Below, piece by piece: positions 38,232 through 50,319 of a DNA stretch of 64,000 nt (positions are counted from its first letter, which is position 1; every line of letters starts with the position of its first letter). This DNA comes from Alkalilimnicola sp. S0819 (lineage in GTDB: Bacteria; Pseudomonadota; Gammaproteobacteria; Nitrococcales; WHIW01): NCBI RefSeq assembly GCF_009295635.1, contig NZ_WHIW01000001.1, positions 223,335 to 287,334 of the forward strand, in the 5' to 3' direction. A model generated the notes under the pieces. The model saw only the letters and a program-made list of their open reading frames with translations. It did not search any database and had not been told where the DNA came from. Made by a program: the position numbers and the translations under genes.

Positions 38232-39617
38232 ATGGCAGAGGCGCCTATCGCCGATGCGGCCATCGACAGAATCAAGACGCCGCCGCATTCCATAGAGGCC
38301 GAGCAGGCCGTGCTCGGCGGCCTGATGCTGGACAACGAGGCCTGGTTCCAGGTCTCCGACAAGCTCACCGAGGCCGATTTCTACCGTGGCGATCATCGCC
38401 GCATCTTCCTCGCCATCGCCGCGCTCGCCGAGGCGGGCAAGCCGCTGGACGTGCTCACCATCTCCGAGTGGCTGAAGGAAAACGGCCAGCTCGAGGACGC
38501 GGGTGGCCTCGGCTACCTGGGCAGTATCGCCCAGCAGACCCCCAGTGCCGCCAATATCGCCGCCTACGCCGAGATCGTCCGCGACCGTTCCGTGCGCCGT
38601 CAGTTGGTGCGCAGCGCCGACGAGATCATCGAGCTGGTCTTCGAGCAGGAAGGCCGTCCCACCCCCGAACTGCTGGAGGCCGCCGAGCAGAAGGTCTTCA
38701 AGATCGCCGAGCAGACCGGTCGCGGCCAGGACGGCTTCATCGGCGTGAAGGACATCCTGCCGGTGGTGGTGGAACGCATCGATACCCTCTACGGTCAGGA
38801 CAGCACCATCACCGGTCTGGCCACCGGCTTTCACGACTTCGACCAGATGACCTCCGGCCTGCAAGCCGGCGACCTGGTGATCGTCGCCGGCCGCCCCTCC
38901 ATGGGCAAGACCACCTTTGCCATGAACATCGCCGAGCATGCCGCCCTGAAGGGTGAGGCGCCGGTGGCGGTATTCAGCATGGAAATGCCCGGTGACTCGC
39001 TGGTGATGCGCATGCTCTCGTCCCTGGGGCGGGTGGAGCTGCAGAAAATTCGTACCGGCAAGCTGCTCGACGAGGACTGGCCTCGGCTGACCGGTACCAT
39101 GAACCTCATGGCCAATGCCAAGCTGTTCATCGACGACTCCGCCGGCCTCAGCCCCAACGAGATGCGCGGCCGCGCGCGACGCCTCAAGCGCGAGCACGGC
39201 CTGGGGCTGATCGTGGTGGATTACCTGCAGCTGATGCAGCTGCCCGGATTCAAGGAAGGCCGTACCGCGGAGATCTCGCAGATCTCCCGCTCCCTGAAGG
39301 CCATGGCCAAGGAGCTCGACGTGCCGGTGATCGCGCTCTCCCAGCTCAACCGCTCCCTGGAGCAGCGCCCCAACAAGCGCCCGGTGATGTCGGACCTGCG
39401 TGAATCCGGCGCCATCGAGCAGGACGCCGATGTGATCACCTTCATCTACCGCGATGAGGTCTATAACGACGACAGCCCGGACAAGGGGTCGGCCGAGATC
39501 ATCATCGGCAAGCAGCGTAACGGGCCCATCGGCACGGTGCGTCTGACCTTCCTGGGCAAGTACACCCGCTTTGAGAACTTCATCGAGGACGTCTACCGCG
39601 ACGAGGCCTATCTGTGA
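38232..39617 (+). CDS. dnaB: Replicative DNA helicase DnaB
   Basis: The hexameric replicative helicase, 461 residues. The N-terminal domain (HSIEAEQAVLGGLMLDNEAW) leads to a RecA-like motor with P-loop GRPSMGKT (220-227), VVDYLQLM (Walker B) and SQLNRSLEQRPNKRPVMSDLRESGAIEQDAD. No intein interrupts the sequence. The end overlaps the alr start by four bases. Confidence 0.98.
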   Translation: MAEAPIADAAIDRIKTPPHSIEAEQAVLGGLMLDNEAWFQVSDKLTEADFYRGDHRRIFLAIAALAEAGKPLDVLTISEWLKENGQLEDAGGLGYLGSIAQQTPSAANIAAYAEIVRDRSVRRQLVRSADEIIELVFEQEGRPTPELLEAAEQKVFKIAEQTGRGQDGFIGVKDILPVVVERIDTLYGQDSTITGLATGFHDFDQMTSGLQAGDLVIVAGRPSMGKTTFAMNIAEHAALKGEAPVAVFSMEMPGDSLVMRMLSSLGRVELQKIRTGKLLDEDWPRLTGTMNLMANAKLFIDDSAGLSPNEMRGRARRLKREHGLGLIVVDYLQLMQLPGFKEGRTAEISQISRSLKAMAKELDVPVIALSQLNRSLEQRPNKRPVMSDLRESGAIEQDADVITFIYRDEVYNDDSPDKGSAEIIIGKQRNGPIGTVRLTFLGKYTRFENFIEDVYRDEAYL

Positions 39618-40693
39618 GCCGCGGCACCCGGGCACTGATCGACCTGGCGGCGCTGCGCCATAACTTCGCCCTGGCCCGGGCGCACGCCGAGGGCGCGCGG
39701 GTGATGGCGGTGATCAAGGCCGGCGGCTACGGCCACGGGCTGCGGCGTACCGCCCAGGCATTGCCCGACGCGGATGCCTTCGGTGTGACCAGCCTGGAGG
39801 AGGCGCTGCCGCTGCGTGCGGCCGGCATCTCCCAACCCATCCTCCTGCTCGAAGGCATTTTCACCGACGATGAGCTGGCCGCGGCGGCGGAGCACGAGCT
39901 CTCCTTGGTGGTGCATTCCGAGTGGCAGCTCGCGGCGCTGGAGCGTTGCGAGCTGCGCGCTGCCTTCGAGTGCTGGCTGAAGATCAATTCCGGCATGAAC
40001 CGTCTTGGTGTGCCGGGCGAGCAGGCCGCGGTCTTCGAGCGCCGATTGCAGGCCTGCCCCGCGGTGCGCGGCACGCCGCGGCTGATGACCCACCTGGCGG
40101 CGGCCGATGACCGGGGCGGTGCGCGCACCCCGGCGCAGTTGGAAAGCTTCCGCCGCAGCTGCGAGGGGCTCACCGGCGAGCGCTCCCTGGCCAACTCCGC
40201 CGGCCTGCTGGGCTGGCCGGCGGCCCGCGCCGACTGGGTACGCCCGGGCATCATGCTCTATGGCGTCTCGCCTTTCGTGGATGGCGGTGAGCGGCCGGAC
40301 CTGCGGCCGGTGATGACCCTGGAGAGCCAGCTGATCGCCATCAACCAGTGCCGCGCCGGGGATCGTATCGGCTACGCGGGCGCCTACACCTGCCCCGAGG
40401 ACATGGCCGTGGGGGTGGTGAGTATCGGCTATGGCGATGGCTACCCGCGTCATGCGTCCACCGGCACGCCGGTGCTGCTCAATGGTCGGCGCACACAGTT
40501 GCTGGGGCGGGTGTCCATGGACATGATCTGCATCGATCTGCGCGGCCAGGCTGACGCCCGGGTGCACGACCCGGTGGTGCTCTGGGGGCAGGGCCTGCCC
40601 GCCGAAGAGGTGGCGGCCGCCGCCGGCACCATTGCCTACGAACTGTTCTGTCGTCTCACCAACCGGGTGCGCTTCGAGTACCACGATGGCTAA
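39614..40693 (+). CDS. alr: Alanine racemase
   Basis: A pyridoxal-phosphate enzyme that makes D-alanine for peptidoglycan. The 359-residue product has the PLP lysine at Lys35 in AVIKAGGYGHG (family form usually KANAYGHG), the second catalytic tyrosine in RIGYAGAYTCPE, SMDMICIDL and YELFCRLTNRVRF at the end. GTG start overlaps the dnaB stop. dnaB-alr-radA is a common order. Confidence 0.96.
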   Translation: MSRGTRALIDLAALRHNFALARAHAEGARVMAVIKAGGYGHGLRRTAQALPDADAFGVTSLEEALPLRAAGISQPILLLEGIFTDDELAAAAEHELSLVVHSEWQLAALERCELRAAFECWLKINSGMNRLGVPGEQAAVFERRLQACPAVRGTPRLMTHLAAADDRGGARTPAQLESFRRSCEGLTGERSLANSAGLLGWPAARADWVRPGIMLYGVSPFVDGGERPDLRPVMTLESQLIAINQCRAGDRIGYAGAYTCPEDMAVGVVSIGYGDGYPRHASTGTPVLLNGRRTQLLGRVSMDMICIDLRGQADARVHDPVVLWGQGLPAEEVAAAAGTIAYELFCRLTNRVRFEYHDG

Positions 40694-42053
40694 GTCACGT
40701 ACGGTTTTCGTCTGCAGTGGCTGTGGTGCCAGCAGCCCCAAGTGGGCGGGGCAGTGCGGGGATTGCGGTGAATGGAACACCTTGCAGGAGCAGGTGTTGG
40801 CCGCCGCCACGCCCCGCGCCGCCGCCGCGCCCCGGGGGCAGTACGCGGGTGATGCCGGGGTGAAGACTCTCGCCGAGGTATCCACCGAGGAAGAGGCGCG
40901 CTTTGGCACCGGCCTGCGGGAACTGGACCGAGTGCTGGGTGGGGGTCTGGTGCAGGGCGGGGTGGTGCTGCTGGGCGGCGACCCGGGTATCGGCAAGTCC
41001 ACCCTGCTGTTGCAGACCGTCGCCATGCTGCCCGGGGATTTGCGCAGTCTGTATGTCACCGGGGAGGAATCCCTGCGCCAGGTGGGCCTGCGGGCGCGGC
41101 GCCTGGGTGTTGCCGCCGAGCGCATGCAGGTGCTGGCCGAGACCTCGGTGGAGGCCATCGTCGACGCGGCGCGTGCGGCGCGTCCGCAGGTGCTGGTGGT
41201 GGATTCGATCCAGACCGTGTTCAGCGAGAACCTGCAGTCCGCGCCCGGCTCCGTGAGCCAGGTGCGTGAAGCCGCGGCGCATCTGGTGCGCTACGCCAAG
41301 CAAAGCGGCACGGCGCTGTTCCTGGTGGGCCATGTTACCAAGGAGGGGGCACTGGCTGGCCCCCGGGTGCTGGAGCACATGGTGGACACGGTGCTGTATT
41401 TCGAGAGCGAATCCGGCAGCCGTTTCCGCCTGCTGCGGGCGGTGAAGAACCGTTTTGGCGCGGCCAACGAGCTGGGCGTGTTCGCCATGGACGAGGCGGG
41501 GCTGAAGGAGGTGAAGAACCCTTCGGCGATCTTCCTCTCCCGCCATGACGAGCCGGTGGCGGGGAGCGTGATCACCGTCACCCGGGAGGGCAGCCGCCCG
41601 TTGTTGGTGGAGGTGCAGGCCCTGGTGGCCGACAGCGCCATGAGCAATCCGCGCCGGGTGGCGCTGGGGGTGGATGCCAACCGCCTGTCCATGCTGCTGG
41701 CGGTGCTGCAGCGCCATGGCACGGTGCAGATGCACGGCCAGGACATCTTCCTCAATGTGGTGGGCGGCGTGCGTCTGAGCGAGACCGCCAGCGACCTGCC
41801 CAGCCTCATGGCGGTGCTTTCCAGCTTCCGCGACCGGCCCGTGCCGCAGGATTGCGTGGTATTCGGCGAGGTGGGGCTGGCCGGCGAGATTCGCCCGGTG
41901 CCCAATGGCGAGGAGCGGCTGCGGGAGGCCGCCAAGCATGGTTTTCGCCGGGCCGTGGTGCCGTACAAGAACGCTCCCCGGGGCAAGGGGCCCCAGGGCA
42001 TGGAGGTGGTGCCGGTGCGCCGCCTGGCCGAGGCGGTGGCGGCGTTGTTCTAG
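40686..42053 (+). CDS. radA: DNA repair protein RadA
   Basis: A hexameric helicase-like protein that speeds branch migration in recombination. The 455-residue product has an N-terminal zinc finger (Cys10, 13, 24, 27), a RecA-like domain with GGDPGIGKST (Lys104), the RadA motif KNRFGAANELGVF, and a Lon-like C-terminal domain (DIFLNVVGGVRLSETASDLP). The ATG overlaps the end of alr by 8 bases. Confidence 0.97.
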   Translation: MAKSRTVFVCSGCGASSPKWAGQCGDCGEWNTLQEQVLAAATPRAAAAPRGQYAGDAGVKTLAEVSTEEEARFGTGLRELDRVLGGGLVQGGVVLLGGDPGIGKSTLLLQTVAMLPGDLRSLYVTGEESLRQVGLRARRLGVAAERMQVLAETSVEAIVDAARAARPQVLVVDSIQTVFSENLQSAPGSVSQVREAAAHLVRYAKQSGTALFLVGHVTKEGALAGPRVLEHMVDTVLYFESESGSRFRLLRAVKNRFGAANELGVFAMDEAGLKEVKNPSAIFLSRHDEPVAGSVITVTREGSRPLLVEVQALVADSAMSNPRRVALGVDANRLSMLLAVLQRHGTVQMHGQDIFLNVVGGVRLSETASDLPSLMAVLSSFRDRPVPQDCVVFGEVGLAGEIRPVPNGEERLREAAKHGFRRAVVPYKNAPRGKGPQGMEVVPVRRLAEAVAALF

Positions 42054-42057
42054 GGTG

Positions 42058-42146
42058 TTTTAACCACAGAGGAGCAGAGTTACACAGAGGAAGACATGCC
42101 TGGTTTCCTTGCCAGCTTTAATCTCCTCTGTGCTCTCTGTGGTAAA
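42058..42146. repeat. CCACAGAG-type palindromic repeat after radA
   Basis: The left side reads TTTTAACCACAGAGGAGCAG, followed by TTACACAGAGGAAG. The right side reads CTCCTCTGTGCTCTCTGTGG then TAAA. The two are imperfect inverted copies of the motif CCACAGAGnACACAGAGG. It lies between the convergent radA and folD genes. Repeats built on this motif are found at intergenic sites across many proteobacteria and some cyanobacteria (from memory). Confidence 0.7.
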
Positions 42147-42164
42147 TCCCCACCCCTGCAGGAG

Positions 42165-43022
<858 letters not shown>

Positions 43023-43175
43023 AAAAGCAGTCCTGTCTGTGGGGCTTCGAAGAAGGAGCGGATTTTCGCACGGGTCGGCCGGGGCGTCACCCCGGTACGG
43101 GCTCGCCCCGCGGGGCGGAATAAATCGGTGTCTTGCTTGCACCACCGGGCGCGGGGATGGATAATCGCCCGACGT

Positions 43176-43204
43176 TTGACGGCCGATGCCCGGCCACGTA
43201 TTAT
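43176..43204 (+). promoter_or_regulatory. Promoter of the Pro-Arg-His-Lys tRNA cluster
   Basis: TTGACG (43176-43181), 17-base spacer, TATTAT (43199-43204). A GC-rich discriminator (GCGCGCC) follows, which suits stringently controlled stable-RNA promoters. The predicted start is about 45 bases before tRNA-Pro. Confidence 0.75.
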
Positions 43205-43253
43205 GCGCGCCTCGTTCGAACGGCGGCACGCTGCGGGGCGGCAACGGTCATCG

Positions 43254-43330
43254 CGGGGTGTAGCGCAGCCTGGTAGCGCTCCTGCTTTGGGAGCAGGAAG
43301 TCGGGGGTTCGAATCCCTCCACCCCGACCA
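43254..43330 (+). tRNA. tRNA-Pro (TGG)
   Basis: 77 nt with encoded CCA. CGGGGTG pairs with CACCCCG. The anticodon loop TTTGGGA between CCTGC and GCAGG gives TGG. First of four tRNAs in a row. Confidence 0.97.
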
Positions 43331-43399
43331 ATCCGGTAACCGGGCGGGGCGCGAGGTGTCGGTCGAGCCGAGGGGCTTGAGGTAGACTTGCAAGACCGC

Positions 43400-43476
43400 G
43401 CGCCCGTAGCTCAACCGGATAGAGCATCGGCCTTCTAAGCCGGCGGTTGCAGGTTCGAGTCCTGCCGGGCGCGCCA
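43400..43476 (+). tRNA. tRNA-Arg (TCT)
   Basis: 77 nt with encoded CCA. GCGCCCG pairs with CGGGCGC. The loop CTTCTAA gives TCT, reading AGA. Confidence 0.97.
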
Positions 43477-43514
43477 TTAGCGCGGCGGGACATCCGGTGA
43501 AAGCCGGGAATAAT

Positions 43515-43591
43515 GGTGGGCGTAGCTCAGTTGGTAGAGCTCCGGATTGTGGCTCCGGCGGTCGTGGGTTCAAATCCCATCGCTCACCCCA
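43515..43591 (+). tRNA. tRNA-His (GTG)
   Basis: 77 nt including the extra 5' G (-1) that pairs with C73, the histidine hallmark. The stem CCGGA/TCCGG encloses TTGTGGC, anticodon GTG. CCA is encoded. Confidence 0.96.
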
Positions 43592-43598
43592 TTTTCTT

Positions 43599-43674
<76 letters not shown>

Positions 43675-43678
43675 ATTC

Positions 43679-43710
43679 AACGGCTTGCAGCTTGCTGCAA
43701 GCCGTTTTTT
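43679..43710 (+). terminator. Intrinsic terminator of the tRNA cluster
   Basis: AACGGCTTGCAG (43679-43690), loop CTTG, CTGCAAGCCGTT (43695-43706) and four further T residues: a 12-bp stem with T-tract. Confidence 0.92.
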
Positions 43711-43741
43711 GTTGTGCCGGCGTGGCCGCGCCGGACTTGGG

Positions 43742-43770
43742 TTTAGTTGCGGCGGCTTGACGCATATAAT
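43742..43770 (+). promoter_or_regulatory. Promoter candidate for tRNA-Leu (TAG)
   Basis: A perfect -10, TATAAT (43765-43770), with a weak -35 (TTTAGT, 43742-43747) at 17 bases. It follows the previous terminator and is about 40 bases before the tRNA, so the leucine tRNA, and probably tig, have a separate start. Confidence 0.55.
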
Positions 43771-43815
43771 GTCCGGCTCAGTGCGTGTCGGGTATGGGCC
43801 TGGCGGGCGCGGAAG

Positions 43816-43900
43816 GCGAAAGTGGCGGAACTGGTAGACGCGCTGGATTTAGGTTCCAGTGGGGCAACCCGTGGGAGTTCGAGTCTCCCCTTTCGCACCA
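43816..43900 (+). tRNA. tRNA-Leu (TAG)
   Basis: 85 nt with long variable arm and encoded CCA. GCGAAAG pairs with CTTTCGC. The loop TTTAGGT between CTGGA and TCCAG gives TAG, reading CTA. The tig start is 78 bases further. Confidence 0.97.
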
Positions 43901-43978
43901 GAATGTTCTCCCGGTGGGGCCCGCGGCTCGGCCGGATTGTGAGATCTCCGAATTCATACCGGGATTGAGGTGCACTCG

Positions 43979-45304
43979 ATGCAAGTGTCTGTGGAAACGA
44001 CCCAGGGTCTGGAACGCCGGATGACGGTACAGCTGCCGTCCGAGCGCGTCGATACGGAAGTGGACAAGCGGCTGCGTGACATGCGCGGCCAGGTGCGCAT
44101 GGACGGCTTCCGCCCGGGCAAGGTCCCGCTGAAGGTCGTCGAGAAGCGCTACGGTTCCCAGGTGCGCGGCGAAGTGCTGAGCGAAGTGCTGCAGCAGAGC
44201 TACGCCGAGGCGCTGGATCAGGAATCCCTGCGCCCGGCGGGGGCGCCCGCCATCGAGCCCACCCAGACCGACGCCGGCAAGGACCTGGAATACGTCGCCA
44301 CCTTCGAGATCATGCCCGACGTGGACGTGCAGGGCCTGGACAAGCTCAAGGTGGAGCGCCCGGTGGCCGAGATCGGTGATGCCGACATCGACAAGGTGCT
44401 GGACAACCTGCGCAAGCAGTCCGCCGAGTACAAGCCGGTCAAGCGCAAGGCGAAGGAAGGCGATCGGGTGACGATCGACTTCGTCGGCAAGATCGACGGC
44501 GAGGACTTCTCCGGCAACAAGGGCGAGGACACCCCGGTGACCATCGGTTCAGGCCAGATGCCTCCGGAGTTCGAGAAGGCCATGAAGGGCGTCAAGCCCG
44601 AGGAGGAGAAGGAGGTCGAGTACACCTTCCCCGAGAACTTCCCCGACCCGGAAGTGGCCGGCAAGACCGCCGTGTTCTCGGTGACGATCAAGGCCGTGGA
44701 CGGGCCCGTGCTGCCCGACGCCGATGACGCCTTCGCCGAGACGGTGGGCATCAAGGAAGGCGGCATCGCCCAGCTGCGCGAGCAGATCAAGCAGGGCCTG
44801 GAGCGTGAGCGTGACCAGGTGATCGGCATGCGCCTCAAGCGCCAGATCATGGAGCAGCTCTCCGAGGCCAACCAGGGGCTGGAGCTGCCCCGCGTGCTGG
44901 TGGACGGCGAGATCGACGCCCTGCGCAAGCAGGCCGAGGAGCAGCTGCGCCGTGCGGGCCAGGAGCCCACCGAGGATCAGCTCAACAACGCCGAGTACGA
45001 GGATGATGCCCGCCGCCGTGTGGTACTGGGCCTGGTGGTCAACGCCATCATCCGCGACAACGACATCAAGCTCGACCAGGACAAGGTGCGCGAGCGCCTG
45101 CAGCAGATCGCCAGCGGCTATGAGCAGCCCCAGCAGGTGATGCAGTACTACATGCAGAACCGCCAGATGATGGAGAGCCTGGAAGTGGCCGCGCTGGAAG
45201 ATCAGGTGGTTGACTGGGCGATGGAACGGGCCAAGGTCGAGGACAAGACCAGCAGCTTCGAGCAACTCATGCAGGGCGGTGACGAGGCCGCCTCCGAGGA
45301 GTGA
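43979..45304 (+). CDS. tig: Trigger factor
   Basis: A ribosome-bound chaperone and peptidyl-prolyl isomerase that meets nascent chains. The 441-residue product has the ribosome-binding domain with [17 protein letters not shown], an FKBP-type domain (about 160-245; [20 protein letters not shown]), and the helical C-terminal chaperone domain. GAGGTG is 7 bases before the ATG. The stop is 3 bases before the clpP ATG. tig-clpP-clpX-lon is the classical order. Confidence 0.97.
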   Translation: MQVSVETTQGLERRMTVQLPSERVDTEVDKRLRDMRGQVRMDGFRPGKVPLKVVEKRYGSQVRGEVLSEVLQQSYAEALDQESLRPAGAPAIEPTQTDAGKDLEYVATFEIMPDVDVQGLDKLKVERPVAEIGDADIDKVLDNLRKQSAEYKPVKRKAKEGDRVTIDFVGKIDGEDFSGNKGEDTPVTIGSGQMPPEFEKAMKGVKPEEEKEVEYTFPENFPDPEVAGKTAVFSVTIKAVDGPVLPDADDAFAETVGIKEGGIAQLREQIKQGLERERDQVIGMRLKRQIMEQLSEANQGLELPRVLVDGEIDALRKQAEEQLRRAGQEPTEDQLNNAEYEDDARRRVVLGLVVNAIIRDNDIKLDQDKVRERLQQIASGYEQPQQVMQYYMQNRQMMESLEVAALEDQVVDWAMERAKVEDKTSSFEQLMQGGDEAASEE

Positions 45305-45306
45305 TC

Positions 45307-45951
45307 ATGACCAGCGATCGCAGCAACGGCGCCCTGGGCGCCGCCGCCACCGGCCTGGTGCCGATGGTGGTGGAGCAGACCGCGCGCGGCGAGCGGGCCT
45401 ACGATATCTACTCGCGCCTGCTCAAGGAGCGGGTGATCTTCGTGGTCGGCCCGGTGGAAGACTACATGGCCAACCTGATCGTCGCGCAGCTGCTGTTCCT
45501 GGAGTCCGAGAACCCGGACAAGGACATCCATCTGTACATCAACTCGCCAGGCGGCGTGGTCACAGCCGGCATGGCCATCTACGACACCATGCAGTTCATC
45601 AAGCCCGACGTGAGCACCATGTGCCTGGGTCAGGCAGCGAGCATGGGCGCCTTCCTGCTGGCCGGTGGCGCCGCGGGCAAGCGCTTCTGCCTGCCCAACT
45701 CGCGGATGATGATCCATCAGCCCCTGGGCGGTTTCCAGGGCCAGGCTTCTGATATCGACATCCATGCCCGCGAGATCCTGTCCATGCGCGAGCGCCTCAA
45801 CCGCCTGCTGGCGCACCACACCGGCCAGGACATGGAAACCATCGAGCGCGACACCGAGCGGGACAACTTCATGGGCCCGGAGGCCGCGGTGAACTACGGG
45901 CTGGTGGACGCTGTCCTAAAAGATAGAAGCAGTCTGGCGAGCCAGGGTTGA
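45307..45951 (+). CDS. clpP: ATP-dependent Clp protease proteolytic subunit
   Basis: A tetradecameric serine peptidase that works with ClpX. The 214-residue precursor has Ser112 in [10 protein letters not shown], His137 in MMIHQPLGG and Asp186 in TERDNF, which match the catalytic triad spacing of E. coli. The first residues are likely removed as a propeptide. The ATG at 45307 is preferred over GTG 45301 because GAGGAG lies at the right distance. A terminator hairpin lies between clpP and clpX. Confidence 0.97.
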   Translation: MTSDRSNGALGAAATGLVPMVVEQTARGERAYDIYSRLLKERVIFVVGPVEDYMANLIVAQLLFLESENPDKDIHLYINSPGGVVTAGMAIYDTMQFIKPDVSTMCLGQAASMGAFLLAGGAAGKRFCLPNSRMMIHQPLGGFQGQASDIDIHAREILSMRERLNRLLAHHTGQDMETIERDTERDNFMGPEAAVNYGLVDAVLKDRSSLASQG

Positions 45952-45961
45952 TCGGGTACAG

Positions 45962-45986
45962 AACGGCCGGTTTTCCCGGCCGTTTT
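45962..45986 (+). terminator. Terminator after clpP
   Basis: AACGGCCGG (45962-45970), loop TTTTC, CCGGCCGTT (45976-45984), then TT. It may partly separate clpX from tig-clpP transcription. Confidence 0.8.
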
Positions 45987-46097
45987 ACTGTGGGCACCGG
46001 GCAGTATTCCGCGGGCCGCAGCGTGTCCGGCTTGCTTGCGCGACTGTCAAAAAATAGGCATGGTTTAAGCCAGTACCCCGCGTACCGAGGGCAATAG

Positions 46098-47375
46098 ATG
46101 AGCGACAGAGAAAAGGGCAAGGGCGACGACAGCGGCAAGCTGCTGTATTGCTCCTTCTGCGGCAAGAGCCAGCACGAGGTGCGCAAGCTGATTGCGGGCC
46201 CGTCGGTGTTCGTCTGCGACGAATGCGTGGAGCTGTGCAATGACATCATCCGCGAGGAGATGCAGGAGCAGTCCACTGCCATGGGTTCGCGGCTACCCAA
46301 GCCGCACGAGATCAAGAACGTGCTCGATGAGTACGTGATCGGTCAGGAACAGGCCAAGAAGGTCCTGGCCGTGGCCGTGTACAACCACTACAAGCGCATG
46401 GAGGCTTCCCAGGGCAAGGGTGAGGTGGAATTGGCGAAGAGCAACATCCTGCTCATCGGCCCCACCGGCTCCGGCAAGACCCTGCTGGCTGAAACCCTGG
46501 CGCGCCTGCTGGATGTGCCCTTTACCATCGCCGACGCCACCACGCTCACCGAAGCGGGCTACGTGGGTGAGGATGTAGAGAACATCATCCAGAAGCTGCT
46601 GCAGAAGTGCGATTACGATGTGGAGAAGGCCCAGACCGGCATCGTCTACATCGACGAGATCGACAAGGTCTCGCGCAAGGCCGACAACCCCTCCATCACC
46701 CGGGACGTCTCGGGCGAGGGCGTGCAGCAGGCACTGCTCAAACTGATCGAGGGCACCGTGGCCTCGGTGCCGCCCCAGGGCGGGCGTAAACACCCGCAGC
46801 AGGAATTCCTGCAGGTGCATACCCACAACATCCTGTTCATCGTCGGCGGTGCCTTCGCCGGCCTGGACAAGGTGATCCGGGACCGCTCCGAGAAGGGCGG
46901 CATCGGCTTCTCCGCCTCCGTCAAGAGCAAGGACGAGCACCGCAGTGTCGGCGAGATTCTGCACGAGGTGGAGCCGGAGGACCTGATCAAGTACGGGCTG
47001 ATCCCCGAGTTCGTCGGCCGACTGCCCGTGGTGGCGACGCTGGAGGAACTCGACGAGGATGCCTTGATTCAGATCCTGCGCGAGCCGAAGAACGCCATCA
47101 CCAAGCAGTACCAGAAGCTGTTCGACATGGAAGGGGCGGAGCTGGAGTTCCGCGAGGACGCCCTGCGGGCTGTGGCCCACAAGGCCATGGAGCGCAAGAC
47201 CGGTGCCCGCGGGCTGCGCACCATCCTCGAGCACGTGCTGCTGGACACCATGTACGAGTTGCCCTCCATGGAGAACGTGGGCAAGGTTGTGGTGGATGAC
47301 GCGGTGATACGGGGCGAGACCAGCCCGTACATCATCTACGAGGGGGCGGACCAGCCCAGGGCCGCTTCCGATTGA
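46098..47375 (+). CDS. clpX: Clp protease ATPase subunit ClpX
   Basis: A hexameric AAA+ unfoldase that feeds ClpP. The 425-residue product has the C4 zinc-binding domain (Cys18, 21, 40, 43), P-loop GPTGSGKT at 121-128, IVYIDEIDK (Walker B) and the IGF-type loop region ([11 protein letters not shown]), needed for ClpP docking. The hairpin after the stop has a 13-bp stem. Confidence 0.98.
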   Translation: MSDREKGKGDDSGKLLYCSFCGKSQHEVRKLIAGPSVFVCDECVELCNDIIREEMQEQSTAMGSRLPKPHEIKNVLDEYVIGQEQAKKVLAVAVYNHYKRMEASQGKGEVELAKSNILLIGPTGSGKTLLAETLARLLDVPFTIADATTLTEAGYVGEDVENIIQKLLQKCDYDVEKAQTGIVYIDEIDKVSRKADNPSITRDVSGEGVQQALLKLIEGTVASVPPQGGRKHPQQEFLQVHTHNILFIVGGAFAGLDKVIRDRSEKGGIGFSASVKSKDEHRSVGEILHEVEPEDLIKYGLIPEFVGRLPVVATLEELDEDALIQILREPKNAITKQYQKLFDMEGAELEFREDALRAVAHKAMERKTGARGLRTILEHVLLDTMYELPSMENVGKVVVDDAVIRGETSPYIIYEGADQPRAASD

Positions 47376-47387
47376 TGCCCCGACGCC

Positions 47388-47419
47388 GCGCCCGACACCC
47401 GCCGAAGGGTGTCGGGCGC
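47388..47419 (+). terminator. Long hairpin after clpX
   Basis: GCGCCCGACACCC (47388-47400) pairs with GGGTGTCGGGCGC (47407-47419), 13 bp, loop GCCGAA. There is no T-tract, so it may stall RNA polymerase or protect the 3' end. Confidence 0.5.
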
Positions 47420-47546
47420 GTAGTCCTGTCCGGTGCGGGAGCGCTGTTTTCGTTGAAAGCCGTTCCCCACAGCCGCATTACCTGAATGCGCAGCCGTGCC
47501 CGCATCGGCACTCTTTCCCGATCATGAGCGAGGACTCGTTCTGTCT

Positions 47547-49991
<2,445 letters not shown>

Positions 49992-50020
49992 ACAAAGCTC
50001 CGACGGCGTGACGGGCTTTG

Positions 50021-50050
50021 TTGACACTGCGAAAACAGCCCTGCTATAAA
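50021..50050 (+). promoter_or_regulatory. Near-consensus sigma-70 promoter upstream of hupB
   Basis: A perfect -35 TTGACA (50021-50026), 18-base spacer and TATAAA (50045-50050). The predicted start is near 50057, only a couple of bases before a terminator-like hairpin (50059-50093). A start here would give hupB a leader of about 260 bases. Confidence 0.75.
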
Positions 50051-50058
50051 CTGAGGCC

Positions 50059-50099
50059 ATCGGCAGGTGGCGCCGCGCAAGCAGCCTGCCGATTTTCTT
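50059..50099 (+). terminator. Terminator hairpin in the lon-hupB gap
   Basis: ATCGGCAGG (50059-50067) pairs with CCTGCCGAT (50085-50093), 9 bp, followed by TTTCTT (50094-50099). It could be the lon terminator or an attenuator for the promoter just upstream. Confidence 0.7.
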
Positions 50100-50111
50100 G
50101 ATACCGGGGGG

Positions 50112-50292
50112 CGCGGGTCGACAGGGATAGCTGATGTGCCCGTTGGCCGGGGAAGGCGATGAACCAGGGAATGCCCTAACCGCTTGTCCCACAAGACTCG
50201 GAGATATAGGATGGCCAAGGCTTGCCGAAAGGGCTAACCGTCCAAGGCCAACCATCTACTGCAGAAGGTCTCCGGGAAACTTGTCGTCCGCG
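50112..50292 (+). ncRNA. Candidate structured leader RNA of hupB
   Basis: By eye the leader folds as a three-way junction. P1 is CGCGGG (50112-50117) and CGACA (50119-50123) with TGTCG (50282-50286) and TCCGCG (50287-50292): 11 bp with one bulged T at 50118. P2 follows at once: GGGATAGC (50124-50131) with GCTTGTCCC (50182-50190), one bulge, topped by CCCG/CGGG (50139-50151) and AGGG-AATG-CCCT (50166-50177). P3 is CGGAGA (50199-50204) with TCTCCG (50269-50274), continuing inward as TAgGATGG with CCATCTA. Single-stranded junction strands contain ACAAG, which could pair with CTTGT (50280-50284) against P1. The hupB Shine-Dalgarno AGGGGA (50305-50310) is 12 bases beyond P1. I recognise no known RNA family. 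Confidence 0.5.
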
Positions 50293-50319
50293 AGAACAAC
50301 ACCAAGGGGAAGCTAGGTA

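Noticed and set aside
43023-43253. Possible small gene between folD and tRNA-Pro
   Set aside because: Short frames only, no ribosome site or similarity; the sequence is explained by the tRNA promoter.
47420-47546. Sigma-32 heat-shock promoter before lon
   Set aside because: GTTGAAA and CCCCAC are present near 47453-47473 but far too close together for a sigma-32 promoter.
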